DNA of 64,000 bases. Origin: Coprobacter tertius. Lineage in GTDB: Bacteria; Bacteroidota; Bacteroidia; Bacteroidales; Coprobacteraceae. Below the pieces are notes generated by a model that did no database searches, was not told the origin of the DNA, and worked only from the letters and a program-made list of their open reading frames with translations. The first letter of the stretch is position 1, and every line of letters starts with the position of its first letter. The position numbers and the translations under genes were made by a program. The stretch is taken from NCBI RefSeq assembly GCF_024330105.1, contig NZ_JANDHW010000012.1:32526-96525 (forward strand), in the 5' to 3' direction. Below, in pieces: positions 9,303 to 17,311 of the stretch.

Positions 9303-10103
9303 ATGAAAGTTGTAATGTTAAGAAAGAAAGTTTCTACTGTTATTCTGTCTGATGTACATATCGGTTCGGAACATGCTAAAGTGAAAGAACTCATTGCATT
9401 TCTCAAAAATATAGATTGTGACAAACTGATTTTAAACGGAGATATCCTCGACGGATGGAAATTACAAAGGAATCCGTTCGGAAAATGGAAACGGGAATAT
9501 ACCGAACTGATAAAGGTTATTATGAAAATGATGGAAAATCATGACACGAAAGTAATTTATGTAAGAGGCAATCATGACAGCTTTCTTGATCGCATGTTAC
9601 CTTTATCGTTTGCTTCGGTCACGTTGGTGAGTGATTATGTACATGTGTCTCATGGTCGCCGTTATTATGTAACCCATGGTGATATTTTCGACAATATTTG
9701 TTCGCGGATGATATGGCTTGCTAAATTAGGTGATTACGGATACTCGTTTCTATTATGGGTAAATAAGGTATTGAACAATTACCGGAAAAGAAATGGGAAA
9801 CCTTATTATTCTTTTTCTCAGAATATAAAACACAAGGTAAAAACGGCGGTATCTTATATTTCGGATTTTGAGAAAGAACTTACTGGAATTGCCCGCAGTC
9901 GTCATTTCGATGGGGTGATTTGTGGACATATACACCAACCGGCAGATACCTGGTACGATAATATACATTATCTTAATTCGGGAGATTGGGTTGAATCTCT
10001 TAGCGCATTAATCGAACATGAAGACGGTACGTGGGAAATTTACAGGTATGAAGATTGTCTGTTAATGAATGCTACCGGTGAAATTTTTCCGGTAGCATCA
10101 TAA
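9303..10103 (+). CDS. UDP-2,3-diacylglucosamine diphosphatase-like metallophosphoesterase
   Basis: 266 residues with all calcineurin-type motifs in order: DVHIGSEH (D-x-H), GDILDGW, GNHD, THGDIFD and CGHIHQP. The DVHIGS start and overall length match the LpxH/LpxI-replacing group that cleaves UDP-2,3-diacylglucosamine to lipid X in lipid A synthesis, at the cytoplasmic membrane. A glycosyltransferase starts 60 bases later on the same strand, so both may serve envelope lipid synthesis. LpxH activity itself is inference; paralogues of this family with other substrates exist in Bacteroidales. Confidence 0.84.
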   Translation: MKVVMLRKKVSTVILSDVHIGSEHAKVKELIAFLKNIDCDKLILNGDILDGWKLQRNPFGKWKREYTELIKVIMKMMENHDTKVIYVRGNHDSFLDRMLPLSFASVTLVSDYVHVSHGRRYYVTHGDIFDNICSRMIWLAKLGDYGYSFLLWVNKVLNNYRKRNGKPYYSFSQNIKHKVKTAVSYISDFEKELTGIARSRHFDGVICGHIHQPADTWYDNIHYLNSGDWVESLSALIEHEDGTWEIYRYEDCLLMNATGEIFPVAS

Positions 10104-10163
10104 ATGATCACTATTAGAACTCTTGTAGTCTTCGATTGTTTATATAAGTATATACCGAAATAT

Positions 10164-11282
10164 ATGAAATTCTTATTTATTATACAAGGAGAAGGTAGGG
10201 GGCATTTTACTCAGGCTTTAGTGATGAAGGAGATGATCGGTCGCCATGGAGACGAAGTGGTGGCTTGTCTTGTTGGGAAAAGTCCGTCAAGGCAATTACC
10301 GGATTATTTCCTGACTAAAATGAATGTTCCGTTATTGCCTTTCGATAGCCCTAATTTTCTTCCGACGGCACAGAACAAACGCCCCGATCTACTGAAAAGT
10401 ACCCTGTCTAACCTGATACACTTCCCTGGTTTTGTATCAAATATGATGTTTATACGTAAAAAGATTAAGGAATATAAACCTGATATTGTTATAAATTTTT
10501 ATGAACTATTGGCAGGGCTTACTTATCTTTTATTCTCTCCTTCAGTACCGATGGTATGTATAGGACATCAGTATATGTTTTTGCATCATAAGTTCCGGTT
10601 TCCTCAAAAATCTGCGATAGCTTTATTTTCATTACGTTTTTTTACGAGGTTGACCAGCTTCGGTTCGGTTCGTAAACTGGCTCTTTCTTTTTATCCGATG
10701 GCGGATGATATTCGTCGGAGTATTTCTGTCGTTCCCCCATTACTCCGTTCCGACGTATTGAACCGGCAACCCGTTGCGGGAGAATATATACACGGATACG
10801 TTTTGAATAGTGGTTATATAGAAGATATAAAAAAATGGCAACAAAAGCATCCCGAAGAAAAGCTCGAGTTCTTTTGGGATAAAAAAGATGCGGAAGAAAC
10901 CGTAAATATAACCCCCAATTTGACATTGCATCGTATAAACGATAAAAAGTTTCTATATTATATGGCTGGTTGTAAGGCTTATTCAACAACAGCAGGCTTC
11001 GAGTCGGTTTGTGAAGCGGTGTATATGCAAAAGCCTGTATTAATGGTTCCTGCCCATATAGAACAGGAATGTAACGCCTGGGATGCGATGAAAATTGGGG
11101 CAGGGGTAATATCTAATGATTTCGATCTGGATAAATTGTTGGCTATTATACCCGAATATACACCTAACACTGCATTTCGAAGATGGGTATCGCATGCTGA
11201 GTCATTGATTTACGCAGAATTTCGAGAAGTGTACGAAAACAGCAATTGCACTTGTGAAGCAAAAACTTCGTATCCCCTCTGA
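10164..11282 (+). CDS. Glycosyltransferase, MurG/GT28-like fold
   Basis: 372 residues from the ATG at 10164. The frame opens at 10104, but homologues of this type begin with the strand MKFLFIIQGEGRGHFTQAL, which carries the G-x-GRGH donor/acceptor loop of GT-B enzymes such as MurG and related monoglycosyltransferases. The C-terminal half has a nucleotide-sugar site: AYSTTAGFESVCEA followed by KPVLMVPAHIEQECNA, the equivalent of the MurG GGxxE region. No signal peptide; probably peripheral at the inner membrane, adding a sugar to a lipid. It follows the LpxH-like gene and is probably in its operon. The acceptor is unknown. Confidence 0.84.
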   Translation: MKFLFIIQGEGRGHFTQALVMKEMIGRHGDEVVACLVGKSPSRQLPDYFLTKMNVPLLPFDSPNFLPTAQNKRPDLLKSTLSNLIHFPGFVSNMMFIRKKIKEYKPDIVINFYELLAGLTYLLFSPSVPMVCIGHQYMFLHHKFRFPQKSAIALFSLRFFTRLTSFGSVRKLALSFYPMADDIRRSISVVPPLLRSDVLNRQPVAGEYIHGYVLNSGYIEDIKKWQQKHPEEKLEFFWDKKDAEETVNITPNLTLHRINDKKFLYYMAGCKAYSTTAGFESVCEAVYMQKPVLMVPAHIEQECNAWDAMKIGAGVISNDFDLDKLLAIIPEYTPNTAFRRWVSHAESLIYAEFREVYENSNCTCEAKTSYPL

Positions 11283-11379
11283 TATTTTCAAACTTGGATG
11301 ATTTTTTTTAATTTTTTCTTAATAATCAGATGCAGTATCTATGAAATAGATGGAATGTGATCAGATAAATTTTTAAAAA

Positions 11380-11411
11380 TTTGTTTTAACATTACGATTA
11401 TACTATATTTG
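11380..11411 (+). promoter_or_regulatory. Promoter for the STM3941-like gene
   Basis: TTTG at 11380-11383 and TATATTTG at 11404-11411, 20 bases apart, match the Bacteroidetes -33/-7 consensus. The in-frame TTG at 11409 lies inside the -7 box, which argues that translation starts at ATG 11436. Confidence 0.7.
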
Positions 11412-11435
11412 GCAAAATTATCATTGCTTAATTAT

Positions 11436-11993
11436 ATGTATGACAAGATAGAAATTTATCATAGTATATTCAAAACTACAATATTATTCGTTGTTGCCCA
11501 GTTATTTACAGTTCCGGCAATTTATTTTTTATTTAATCCTGATCTCGATTTTAATAAGAAAATATTATTTTGGTCGGCTATTCTACTTTTTGGCGTTACC
11601 GCTTTATTTGTTTTGGGTATTGCAGTATATTACCGATGCCGTCGCATTCCTTATCTTATCATTTACGAAGACCGATTGGAAATTTATGTGCATTTAAAGC
11701 GAAAGTATAAGGTAATACCGTTTTCCGACGTAAAGAGTTTTCGGATAATTAAAATTGAGAGAACAAAACAAATCACGATCGATTTTAAACCCGATCTTAT
11801 TCATAATAAGTACCAGAAGAATTCGAAAAGTAAATTGAAATCGGCTATTTTAGCATTTAATTATATCACTGTGGGAGCGTTCGAGACAATACCGGTCGAT
11901 ATGCTTACGATGAAAGGCAATGATATTTATCGTATTTTAAATGATCGCCTACAATTATTAAATCTCGATGAAAAGAAAAAATTAGCAGAATAA
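11436..11993 (+). CDS. STM3941-like membrane protein with PH-like domain
   Basis: 185 residues from the ATG at 11436; the TTG further up overlaps the promoter. Two hydrophobic segments (about 14-33 and 43-64) form a hairpin in the membrane. They are followed by a strand-rich basic region (IIYEDRLEIYV, IPFSDVKSFRI, KQITIDFKP) resembling bacterial PH domains of the STM3941 family, and the end is charged. Function is unknown; proteins of this kind are small inner-membrane proteins with a cytoplasmic sensor- or scaffold-like domain. It is alone, convergent with the aspartic protease gene, with an inverted repeat between them. Confidence 0.7.
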   Translation: MYDKIEIYHSIFKTTILFVVAQLFTVPAIYFLFNPDLDFNKKILFWSAILLFGVTALFVLGIAVYYRCRRIPYLIIYEDRLEIYVHLKRKYKVIPFSDVKSFRIIKIERTKQITIDFKPDLIHNKYQKNSKSKLKSAILAFNYITVGAFETIPVDMLTMKGNDIYRILNDRLQLLNLDEKKKLAE

Positions 11994-12036
11994 TTATTTA
12001 CTAATCTGAAAATTAAAGTTGCGGGATATAAATGAA

Positions 12037-12093
12037 TTTCTGAAGCAATCGCGTCTTGATCGGATTTATAATCAGAGTAGATTGCTTCAGAAA
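12037..12093. repeat. 14-bp perfect inverted repeat between convergent genes
   Basis: TTTCTGAAGCAATC (12037-12050) is repeated as its exact complement at 12080-12093, spaced by 29 bases that can pair weakly. There is no T-run, so it is an untypical terminator; it may stabilise 3' ends of both transcripts. Confidence 0.6.
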
Positions 12094-12102
12094 GAGATAG
12101 AT

Positions 12103-14682
12103 TTATTTTATCGTCAGAAACATTTTTCTAAAGTTAAGTGTAATTTCATTTTGGTTTTTTAATAAGTCCAAACTTAGGCTACCGTCATACTTCTCACCCA
12201 ATGTTTCGTAATCGTATACTGTAATTTGCGGCGCGTTTAAGTCTTTATTTCCTATACGCATCTTAAGATTGTTCATAGAATAGATGTTAGTTTCAGGAAG
12301 AACAGATTTAATATTTTCAACATCTGCTTGAATTTTTTTTCCGGATTTTTCCACATAAGATCTGTTTTTATTATAATAAACAGGAGACAAGAAAGAATTC
12401 TCCTTACCGGTGTCGAATTTCATCAGATATCTTTTTCCATTAACAAATACCTCGGTTGCGGGTACCCCGAAACTGTTTGTTATGTTTATTCCGTTTTCTG
12501 GTAAATTTGTTTGACGTAATGGTATTATAACCATTTTTTCTTTTGGAAGTATCTGAATTTCTTCTAATAATTCCAACATCCTGTTTCCGAAAACGGCTTT
12601 TGTATTATTCTTTTCGTATCGGTCTTTATCCAACCCTATACGACATATGACATTATATGCCGTGATGTTTCCGATTTCGAGACTGTCGATAATTCCCAAT
12701 TTCCCTTTTTCTTTGGTATTACTATCGATAAATATCGAATCGACGAGAATACGTAAGGGGAGTGTGGCGGCCATCGATCCGGATACGGCACATTGAAAAT
12801 CGGCTTGCGTATCGATCAAGAAAGGAATCTCTTTGTCCTTTGTTTTGACAGGAATGTACAGAAGATTATTTGCGATATCGGTTTTTAAGATACAATCTTT
12901 ATTCCCTTTTTTGATTATGGTAGGTTTTGCATTGCTTAATGCCGAAAAGATGCGGTAATCGTTTTCGATGGGTAAGAGTATGTTTTTACTGACTAAATTA
13001 TATTCTTTTATCTGATCTATGGTTTGTTTAAGTATACCTGCAGCATCTTTATAATGATAAATGAGCGCTAATTCGTCGGCAATCTGAGAAATGGATTTGA
13101 AATAATTTGCGAAACCTATTCCCGTCTGGTAAGTGGATATCATGTATTTTAGCTTTTCTATAGCAGGTTCGTGCTTATTTAATGCACTCAGTAGTAGAGG
13201 TGAAATTATATCTTTAAGTACCGGTGGGATATTGTATTGTATTGAATCGAATTCTTTGTTTATGGTAATATAATCCCCTGAATTTATGAGTCGAGCTATT
13301 TTTTCTTCCTGTGAAGCAGTTGCCGATATAGCAGTATTATTCGTATCTTGTGTAACTTTGTTTTCTGTAGGTTCGGCAATAAAAAGAAAGCGGTCGAAGT
13401 CGATAATAATTCTCTTGCAATCGGATAATAGGTTTATTCCGATTCGGGCATCCGAAAAATTATTTCCCATTACTTCGTTATCGGTATAAACGATCGATTC
13501 ACCTAAATCGATTATAGCATCGTTTATTTTTACAGGTACATCCGGAATAATATAAATCTCATTTAATTGGGCCGATCCTGCAATCCCTGTTTTTTGTCCC
13601 ATGTCTCGTTGTCCTGTTAATCTTACACGATCTCTATTTTCGGTATAATATGAAGGGGACAGGTAAGATTCTGCACTTCCGGTATCGAAGTGGAATACAA
13701 AAGGCTTTTCGTTAGAAGATGCATATACGAAAGGTTGTCCGTTAATTACATAAAGATTCTTCTTTTGGGACAACCCGTCTGATCTGATTTGGGAGAATGT
13801 TATTTTTTTCTGTGGAGGAAATATCTGTATTTCTCCTAATTTATTTATCAGGTGACGTCCTAATACTGCGTTTACTGTCATGTGCAGATTATTTGCTTGG
13901 TTTGAAGGCTCTCCTGTTAACACATCGTTTAATGCGCCAACATTGACTACTACATTTTTTATTTTAATATTGCCGATTTCTATGCTATCGAGTAAACCTA
14001 ATTTCATATAAGGAGATGACATGATAGAGAGTGTGGGTATAGAATCAGCTATTATTTTTACATTAAGTTTGCGTGCAAGAGATTCAGAAAGATACATTTG
14101 CACGTCTGCTCCTGTATCGAATATCAGATTTGCAGGAACGTTATTAAGCTTGGTATTTATAGTCATTAGTGATCCTAAATTTTCAAATTCAGATATTTGA
14201 TAGGGAATAGTATAGCTTTCAGGTTTTATTATTTCGGTAGAGGGGATTTTACTTAATGCTTTATATTTATTATATTCCATTCTGAGCGCATCGTTATCGA
14301 ATAAATTTTTATTCGAAAATCTTTTTAATGCAGCGAACGCTTTATCATATTGAAACAAATCTTCATATTTTCTGGCAAGATTTAAACTTAGAATATTTAC
14401 GGTTTGTGCATCTATTTTTTCTTTATGAGATAGAAGCAATTTTTCGATACTTTTTGTCGCGTTCTCAGGAGTATTAGTGCACATGTCGTAATAAGCCTGT
14501 GCAAAATCGTAAACGTATTTATTTTTTATACCTTTTTTGAGTGAAGGGAAGTCTCGACATAAAGAGGCGTAATCTTTTTTTATGATATAATTACTGATGA
14601 TTTCATCCGTATTTTGAGAATGTGTACTGGATGGAAGTATAAAAAAAATACTCAGTAAACTTAGGATATAAAAGGTCTTCAT
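12103..14682 (-). CDS. Secreted protein with four retropepsin-like aspartic lobes
   Basis: 859 residues with a signal peptide (1-22). Helical regions (25-150 and 460-580) each precede a pair of beta-rich lobes. The lobes carry the aspartic protease signature: FDTGAD at 188, FDTGSA at 332, IDTQAD at 623 and FDTGKE at 756, each followed by hydrophobic-hydrophobic-Gly elements (VLGRHLI, IGINLL, VFGNRML). So the protein is two tandem two-lobed units; the first has both DTG triads, while the second has DTQ in its first lobe and may be inactive. It probably works in the periplasm. It lies 192 bases downstream of the NVEALA-propeller-thioredoxin genes with a large hairpin in the gap. Cleavage of the NVEALA peptide is a guess from context only. 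Confidence 0.82.
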   Translation of the reverse strand: MKTFYILSLLSIFFILPSSTHSQNTDEIISNYIIKKDYASLCRDFPSLKKGIKNKYVYDFAQAYYDMCTNTPENATKSIEKLLLSHKEKIDAQTVNILSLNLARKYEDLFQYDKAFAALKRFSNKNLFDNDALRMEYNKYKALSKIPSTEIIKPESYTIPYQISEFENLGSLMTINTKLNNVPANLIFDTGADVQMYLSESLARKLNVKIIADSIPTLSIMSSPYMKLGLLDSIEIGNIKIKNVVVNVGALNDVLTGEPSNQANNLHMTVNAVLGRHLINKLGEIQIFPPQKKITFSQIRSDGLSQKKNLYVINGQPFVYASSNEKPFVFHFDTGSAESYLSPSYYTENRDRVRLTGQRDMGQKTGIAGSAQLNEIYIIPDVPVKINDAIIDLGESIVYTDNEVMGNNFSDARIGINLLSDCKRIIIDFDRFLFIAEPTENKVTQDTNNTAISATASQEEKIARLINSGDYITINKEFDSIQYNIPPVLKDIISPLLLSALNKHEPAIEKLKYMISTYQTGIGFANYFKSISQIADELALIYHYKDAAGILKQTIDQIKEYNLVSKNILLPIENDYRIFSALSNAKPTIIKKGNKDCILKTDIANNLLYIPVKTKDKEIPFLIDTQADFQCAVSGSMAATLPLRILVDSIFIDSNTKEKGKLGIIDSLEIGNITAYNVICRIGLDKDRYEKNNTKAVFGNRMLELLEEIQILPKEKMVIIPLRQTNLPENGINITNSFGVPATEVFVNGKRYLMKFDTGKENSFLSPVYYNKNRSYVEKSGKKIQADVENIKSVLPETNIYSMNNLKMRIGNKDLNAPQITVYDYETLGEKYDGSLSLDLLKNQNEITLNFRKMFLTIK

Positions 14683-14769
14683 AATTTAAAAATTTAAATG
14701 ATTGACTTATATCGTTTCTTACAAATAATTAATAGGTAGTTTTAATACGGATTAATAATTTTCAATACG

Positions 14770-14817
14770 AGATTTTATTCGGAGACTGTATTAAACAGTC
14801 ATATCCGAATAAAATCT
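14770..14817 (-). terminator. Large hairpin between thioredoxin-like and protease genes
   Basis: A 14-bp perfect stem (14770-14783 with 14804-14817) continues, after a 3-base bulge, into a 6-bp stem (14784-14789 with 14795-14800) closing a 5-base loop. There is no long U-run after it, so it may be a leaky terminator or a processing/stability element setting the level of the downstream protease mRNA. Confidence 0.6.
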
Positions 14818-14874
14818 TATATAATAATAACATCGAAATTATGTTTTATGTTGTTTTATATATTCTATATAGTA

Positions 14875-15483
14875 TTAAGAAAAATAATCAGAGATGATTT
14901 TTCTTAAATATCGTTTTGTATCCTCTGGTTTTTCTTTTTGAGGAATATAAGCCGAGTTTATTCGTGCTTTTTCTTTTTCGACAATAAAGAAAAATGGTAG
15001 GGAACTTGAGAATATACCATCCGGTTTTTTTTCAACTTCAAAACATTTGTATTTAATGTTATGATTCGTTTTGTATTGTTTTACAAACCTCTTATTTTCT
15101 GCGTCTATCAATACCGCTACATTCTCATAGCCGATAGAGTCGATTTGGCTGTTTAGATTATTAAAAGCATCTTCGAGACAGATATCACAATTAAATTCAG
15201 AGAAATAAAGTATCAATTTGCATCCATCGATCATTTCTTCGAAATTTACAGGATTGCCTTTCTCATCTGAAACTTTTAGTTGTCCTGCTAAAGATTTTCC
15301 ATTTAAATTTATTTCCGCATCTCTGTATTCCTGAACCATAGATAAGTCTATTTTTTCGTTCAAGGTCTGATGGTTCAGTAATTGTAACTGGTTAACTTCA
15401 GATTTCTGATTATATATATAAAAACCGCTAAAAATAAGCAAGACGATAAATACTGCGATAATAACATTCGGATTGTATTTCAT
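14875..15483 (-). CDS. Membrane-anchored thioredoxin-fold protein (TlpA/redoxin-like)
   Basis: 202 residues. An N-terminal hydrophobic anchor (7-24) is followed by about 50 linker residues and a thioredoxin-like domain: KLILYFSEFNCDICLEDAFNNL puts a CxxC pair (Cys99, Cys102) at the start of the active helix. A SLPFFFIV segment sits where the cis-Pro loop belongs. It probably faces the periplasm. The gene begins 2 bases after the propeller lipoprotein, so the two are translated together; with the NVEALA-type gene they make one unit. A role in keeping or forming disulfides in the NVEALA product (two Cys near its end) is inference. Confidence 0.78.
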   Translation of the reverse strand: MKYNPNVIIAVFIVLLIFSGFYIYNQKSEVNQLQLLNHQTLNEKIDLSMVQEYRDAEINLNGKSLAGQLKVSDEKGNPVNFEEMIDGCKLILYFSEFNCDICLEDAFNNLNSQIDSIGYENVAVLIDAENKRFVKQYKTNHNIKYKCFEVEKKPDGIFSSSLPFFFIVEKEKARINSAYIPQKEKPEDTKRYLRKIISDYFS

Positions 15484-15485
15484 AA

Positions 15486-16628
15486 TTAAAAATCTTTAAG
15501 TTTATATTTAATCAGTACCGGGTTATCATCTGATTTAAGAGATTCTGAGACTTGCTTGAATTTTTCTCTGTCAGCGATATCGCTTATTTTTGATAGATCG
15601 TTATTTTTTATAGTCTCCGGTTCGTAAACGCATATCATATTATTGCCATCGAAAAAGGTAGTATATAGGTACGTTTTCATTTCTCCCAAATTAGAATTTA
15701 TAAAATAGGGGAACGTTTTACAACTATTATCTTTTTTGTTATAAATGACTGATATGAGTAAACCGTCATCGGCATAGCTGAAGAAAATATGGGTATTGGT
15801 TTGTTTTAAGTAATCGATTCCCCGTATAATGTTTTTGTTTTGTGGGTCCATCAGTTTTTCGATCGGTAAAGGAACGTCGTCATATCTTTCGGTAAAAGAT
15901 AATTGGTATGCGGGGGTTAATTTATTGTCTTTAATTTGGAAAATTGTGTCACAGTATGAATATATAAATAAACAAGAATCTCCATTATCAGCCAATTGGC
16001 AAGATTTTCTGATAAGAGCATGGTCTCCGTTTAGTGGAGGAACTCGCCAGAGTCCGGTTACATCCTTATTTTTAATATCGTAAGAAGCGATTTGTGAATT
16101 TTTTTTATTCCAACCAGTCCAGTTTGTTGCCAGATATATTTTCCCATTCATAAGTGTAATATCGTTTCCTGTCGCTCTTTCCCAGGTGCTTGCCCGATCT
16201 ATCATTTTTAAATCTGGTCCATAGCAAATTAAAGATCGGCTACTGGCATCCGATATCCAGATGCTATCGTTATCGACAGCAAATGCGTCGAGATTACTGT
16301 ATTCGTCAGGACCTTCTCCTTTTTTTAAAATTTTAGAAATAAATTTACCATCCGAATCGAATAGAAATAACGAATTACCTTGCCGGTCGAGAATGTAATA
16401 TATCCCGTTTTTATATAAAATTTTATCCGCTTCGTTAACCAAACATTCATCTTTGGTTTCTAAAGGAATGATTTCCCATTGTTTTTCAATATTATTGGCG
16501 ATATCTAAAGCTATGCCGGTTTCTGAAGGATTTACATTTATCTTTGTCAAATCACTTTCTATTTTCTTTTCCGAAGAACAAGCATAGCAGATAATAAAAA
16601 CAAGAGCAAATAGTTTTATAAGTTTCAT
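15486..16628 (-). CDS. 6-bladed beta-propeller lipoprotein (BF3164-like)
   Basis: 380 residues with a lipoprotein signal (lipobox CYAC, Cys17). The rest shows repeating propeller-blade elements: GIYYILDRQGNSLFLFDSDG, GKFISKILKKGEGPDEY, NIDAFAVDNDSIWISD-type strands and GKIYLAT. This is the pattern of the Bacteroidales 6-bladed propeller (BF3164-like) proteins. These are known mainly as companions of NVEALA peptides; their function is undescribed. It sits between the NVEALA-type gene upstream (71-base gap holding an 11-bp hairpin) and the thioredoxin-like gene (2-base gap). Confidence 0.84.
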   Translation of the reverse strand: MKLIKLFALVFIICYACSSEKKIESDLTKINVNPSETGIALDIANNIEKQWEIIPLETKDECLVNEADKILYKNGIYYILDRQGNSLFLFDSDGKFISKILKKGEGPDEYSNLDAFAVDNDSIWISDASSRSLICYGPDLKMIDRASTWERATGNDITLMNGKIYLATNWTGWNKKNSQIASYDIKNKDVTGLWRVPPLNGDHALIRKSCQLADNGDSCLFIYSYCDTIFQIKDNKLTPAYQLSFTERYDDVPLPIEKLMDPQNKNIIRGIDYLKQTNTHIFFSYADDGLLISVIYNKKDNSCKTFPYFINSNLGEMKTYLYTTFFDGNNMICVYEPETIKNNDLSKISDIADREKFKQVSESLKSDDNPVLIKYKLKDF

Positions 16629-16645
16629 ATATTATATTTTTATTG

Positions 16646-16677
16646 TACGCGGGAAGAAATATATAACTTCCCGCGTA
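16646..16677 (-). terminator. Intercistronic hairpin between NVEALA-type and propeller genes
   Basis: An 11-bp perfect GC-containing stem (16646-16656 with 16667-16677), loop of 10. No run of U follows on the minus strand, so partial termination or a 3'-end stabiliser that favours the peptide mRNA over the downstream genes fits best. Confidence 0.65.
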
Positions 16678-16699
16678 ACTTAATTAATATCAGATCCGT

Positions 16700-17095
16700 T
16701 TAAAATTTTATTTTACAAGAAAGTCCGACGTAGGGTACACATGCTTTCGGAAATAATTTTGTTGTGACTTGTCCGCCGATAGTGACATTTCTGTATTCAT
16801 ATTCGAGTTTGAAATCTAATTTTAATTCACCACCGGTAACGCTTCCGCCAATTATTCCAGACCAGTCTCCCCAATTAATTGTGGTACTGCCTGAGTTTGG
16901 AATAGTCGTTCCACCCGGATATCCCGGAACGGTAGTACCTCCACTATCGTTACCAGAGTTGTTTGACTGGGCGAGAACCTCTGTTTGAAGCTTGTTATCC
17001 AGCACTCCATAATCGTTCATTGCATGTCTGAAATTTAAGGCTAAAGTGATTAATATAGTAGATACTCCAAGTACTATTAATTTTATATTTTTCAT
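16700..17095 (-). CDS. NVEALA-type secreted peptide precursor
   Basis: 131 residues. An N-terminal hydrophobic segment (5-21) is followed by LQTEVLAQS (37-44), a variant of the NVEALA(Q) motif that defines this Bacteroidales family. Next come a Gly/Ser/Thr/Pro-rich stretch with two PG-TT repeats (54-72), then a strand-rich tail ending with two Cys (119 and 127) and a basic-aromatic end. NVEALA proteins have no established function; they are thought to be exported and cut near the motif. It is first in a unit with the propeller and thioredoxin-like genes, with a hairpin after it. The motif match is not exact, so the name is strong but not certain. Confidence 0.75.
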   Translation of the reverse strand: MKNIKLIVLGVSTILITLALNFRHAMNDYGVLDNKLQTEVLAQSNNSGNDSGGTTVPGYPGGTTIPNSGSTTINWGDWSGIIGGSVTGGELKLDFKLEYEYRNVTIGGQVTTKLFPKACVPYVGLSCKIKF

Positions 17096-17161
17096 GTTGT
17101 TTTTAATTTTAAATGTTTATTTTACATAGTTTTTTATTGTTTTATGTCGTTTGTTTTTTTA

Positions 17162-17182
17162 TCCCCTCCTTTTGGAAGGGAT
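17162..17182 (-). promoter_or_regulatory. Leader hairpin upstream of the NVEALA-type gene
   Basis: ATCCC-TCC and GGA-GGGAT arms (8 pairs with one mismatch, 4-base loop), about 67 bases before the ATG. It would lie in the 5' leader or at the promoter; no recognised riboswitch. Confidence 0.3.
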
Positions 17183-17311
17183 AGTCGGTATTGATATACT
17201 TCTAAAAAATAGAGTCTATACATGGTATAATCGATTTAAGGTTTAAGATTTAATAGTTAATGAAGGTATAGTCGAATAATATTGGCATAAGTGATTTGTT
17301 TTTTATTTAAG

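Noticed and set aside
11409..11435. TTG-started extension of the STM3941-like protein
   Set aside because: The TTG is part of the -7 box, so it would not be transcribed.
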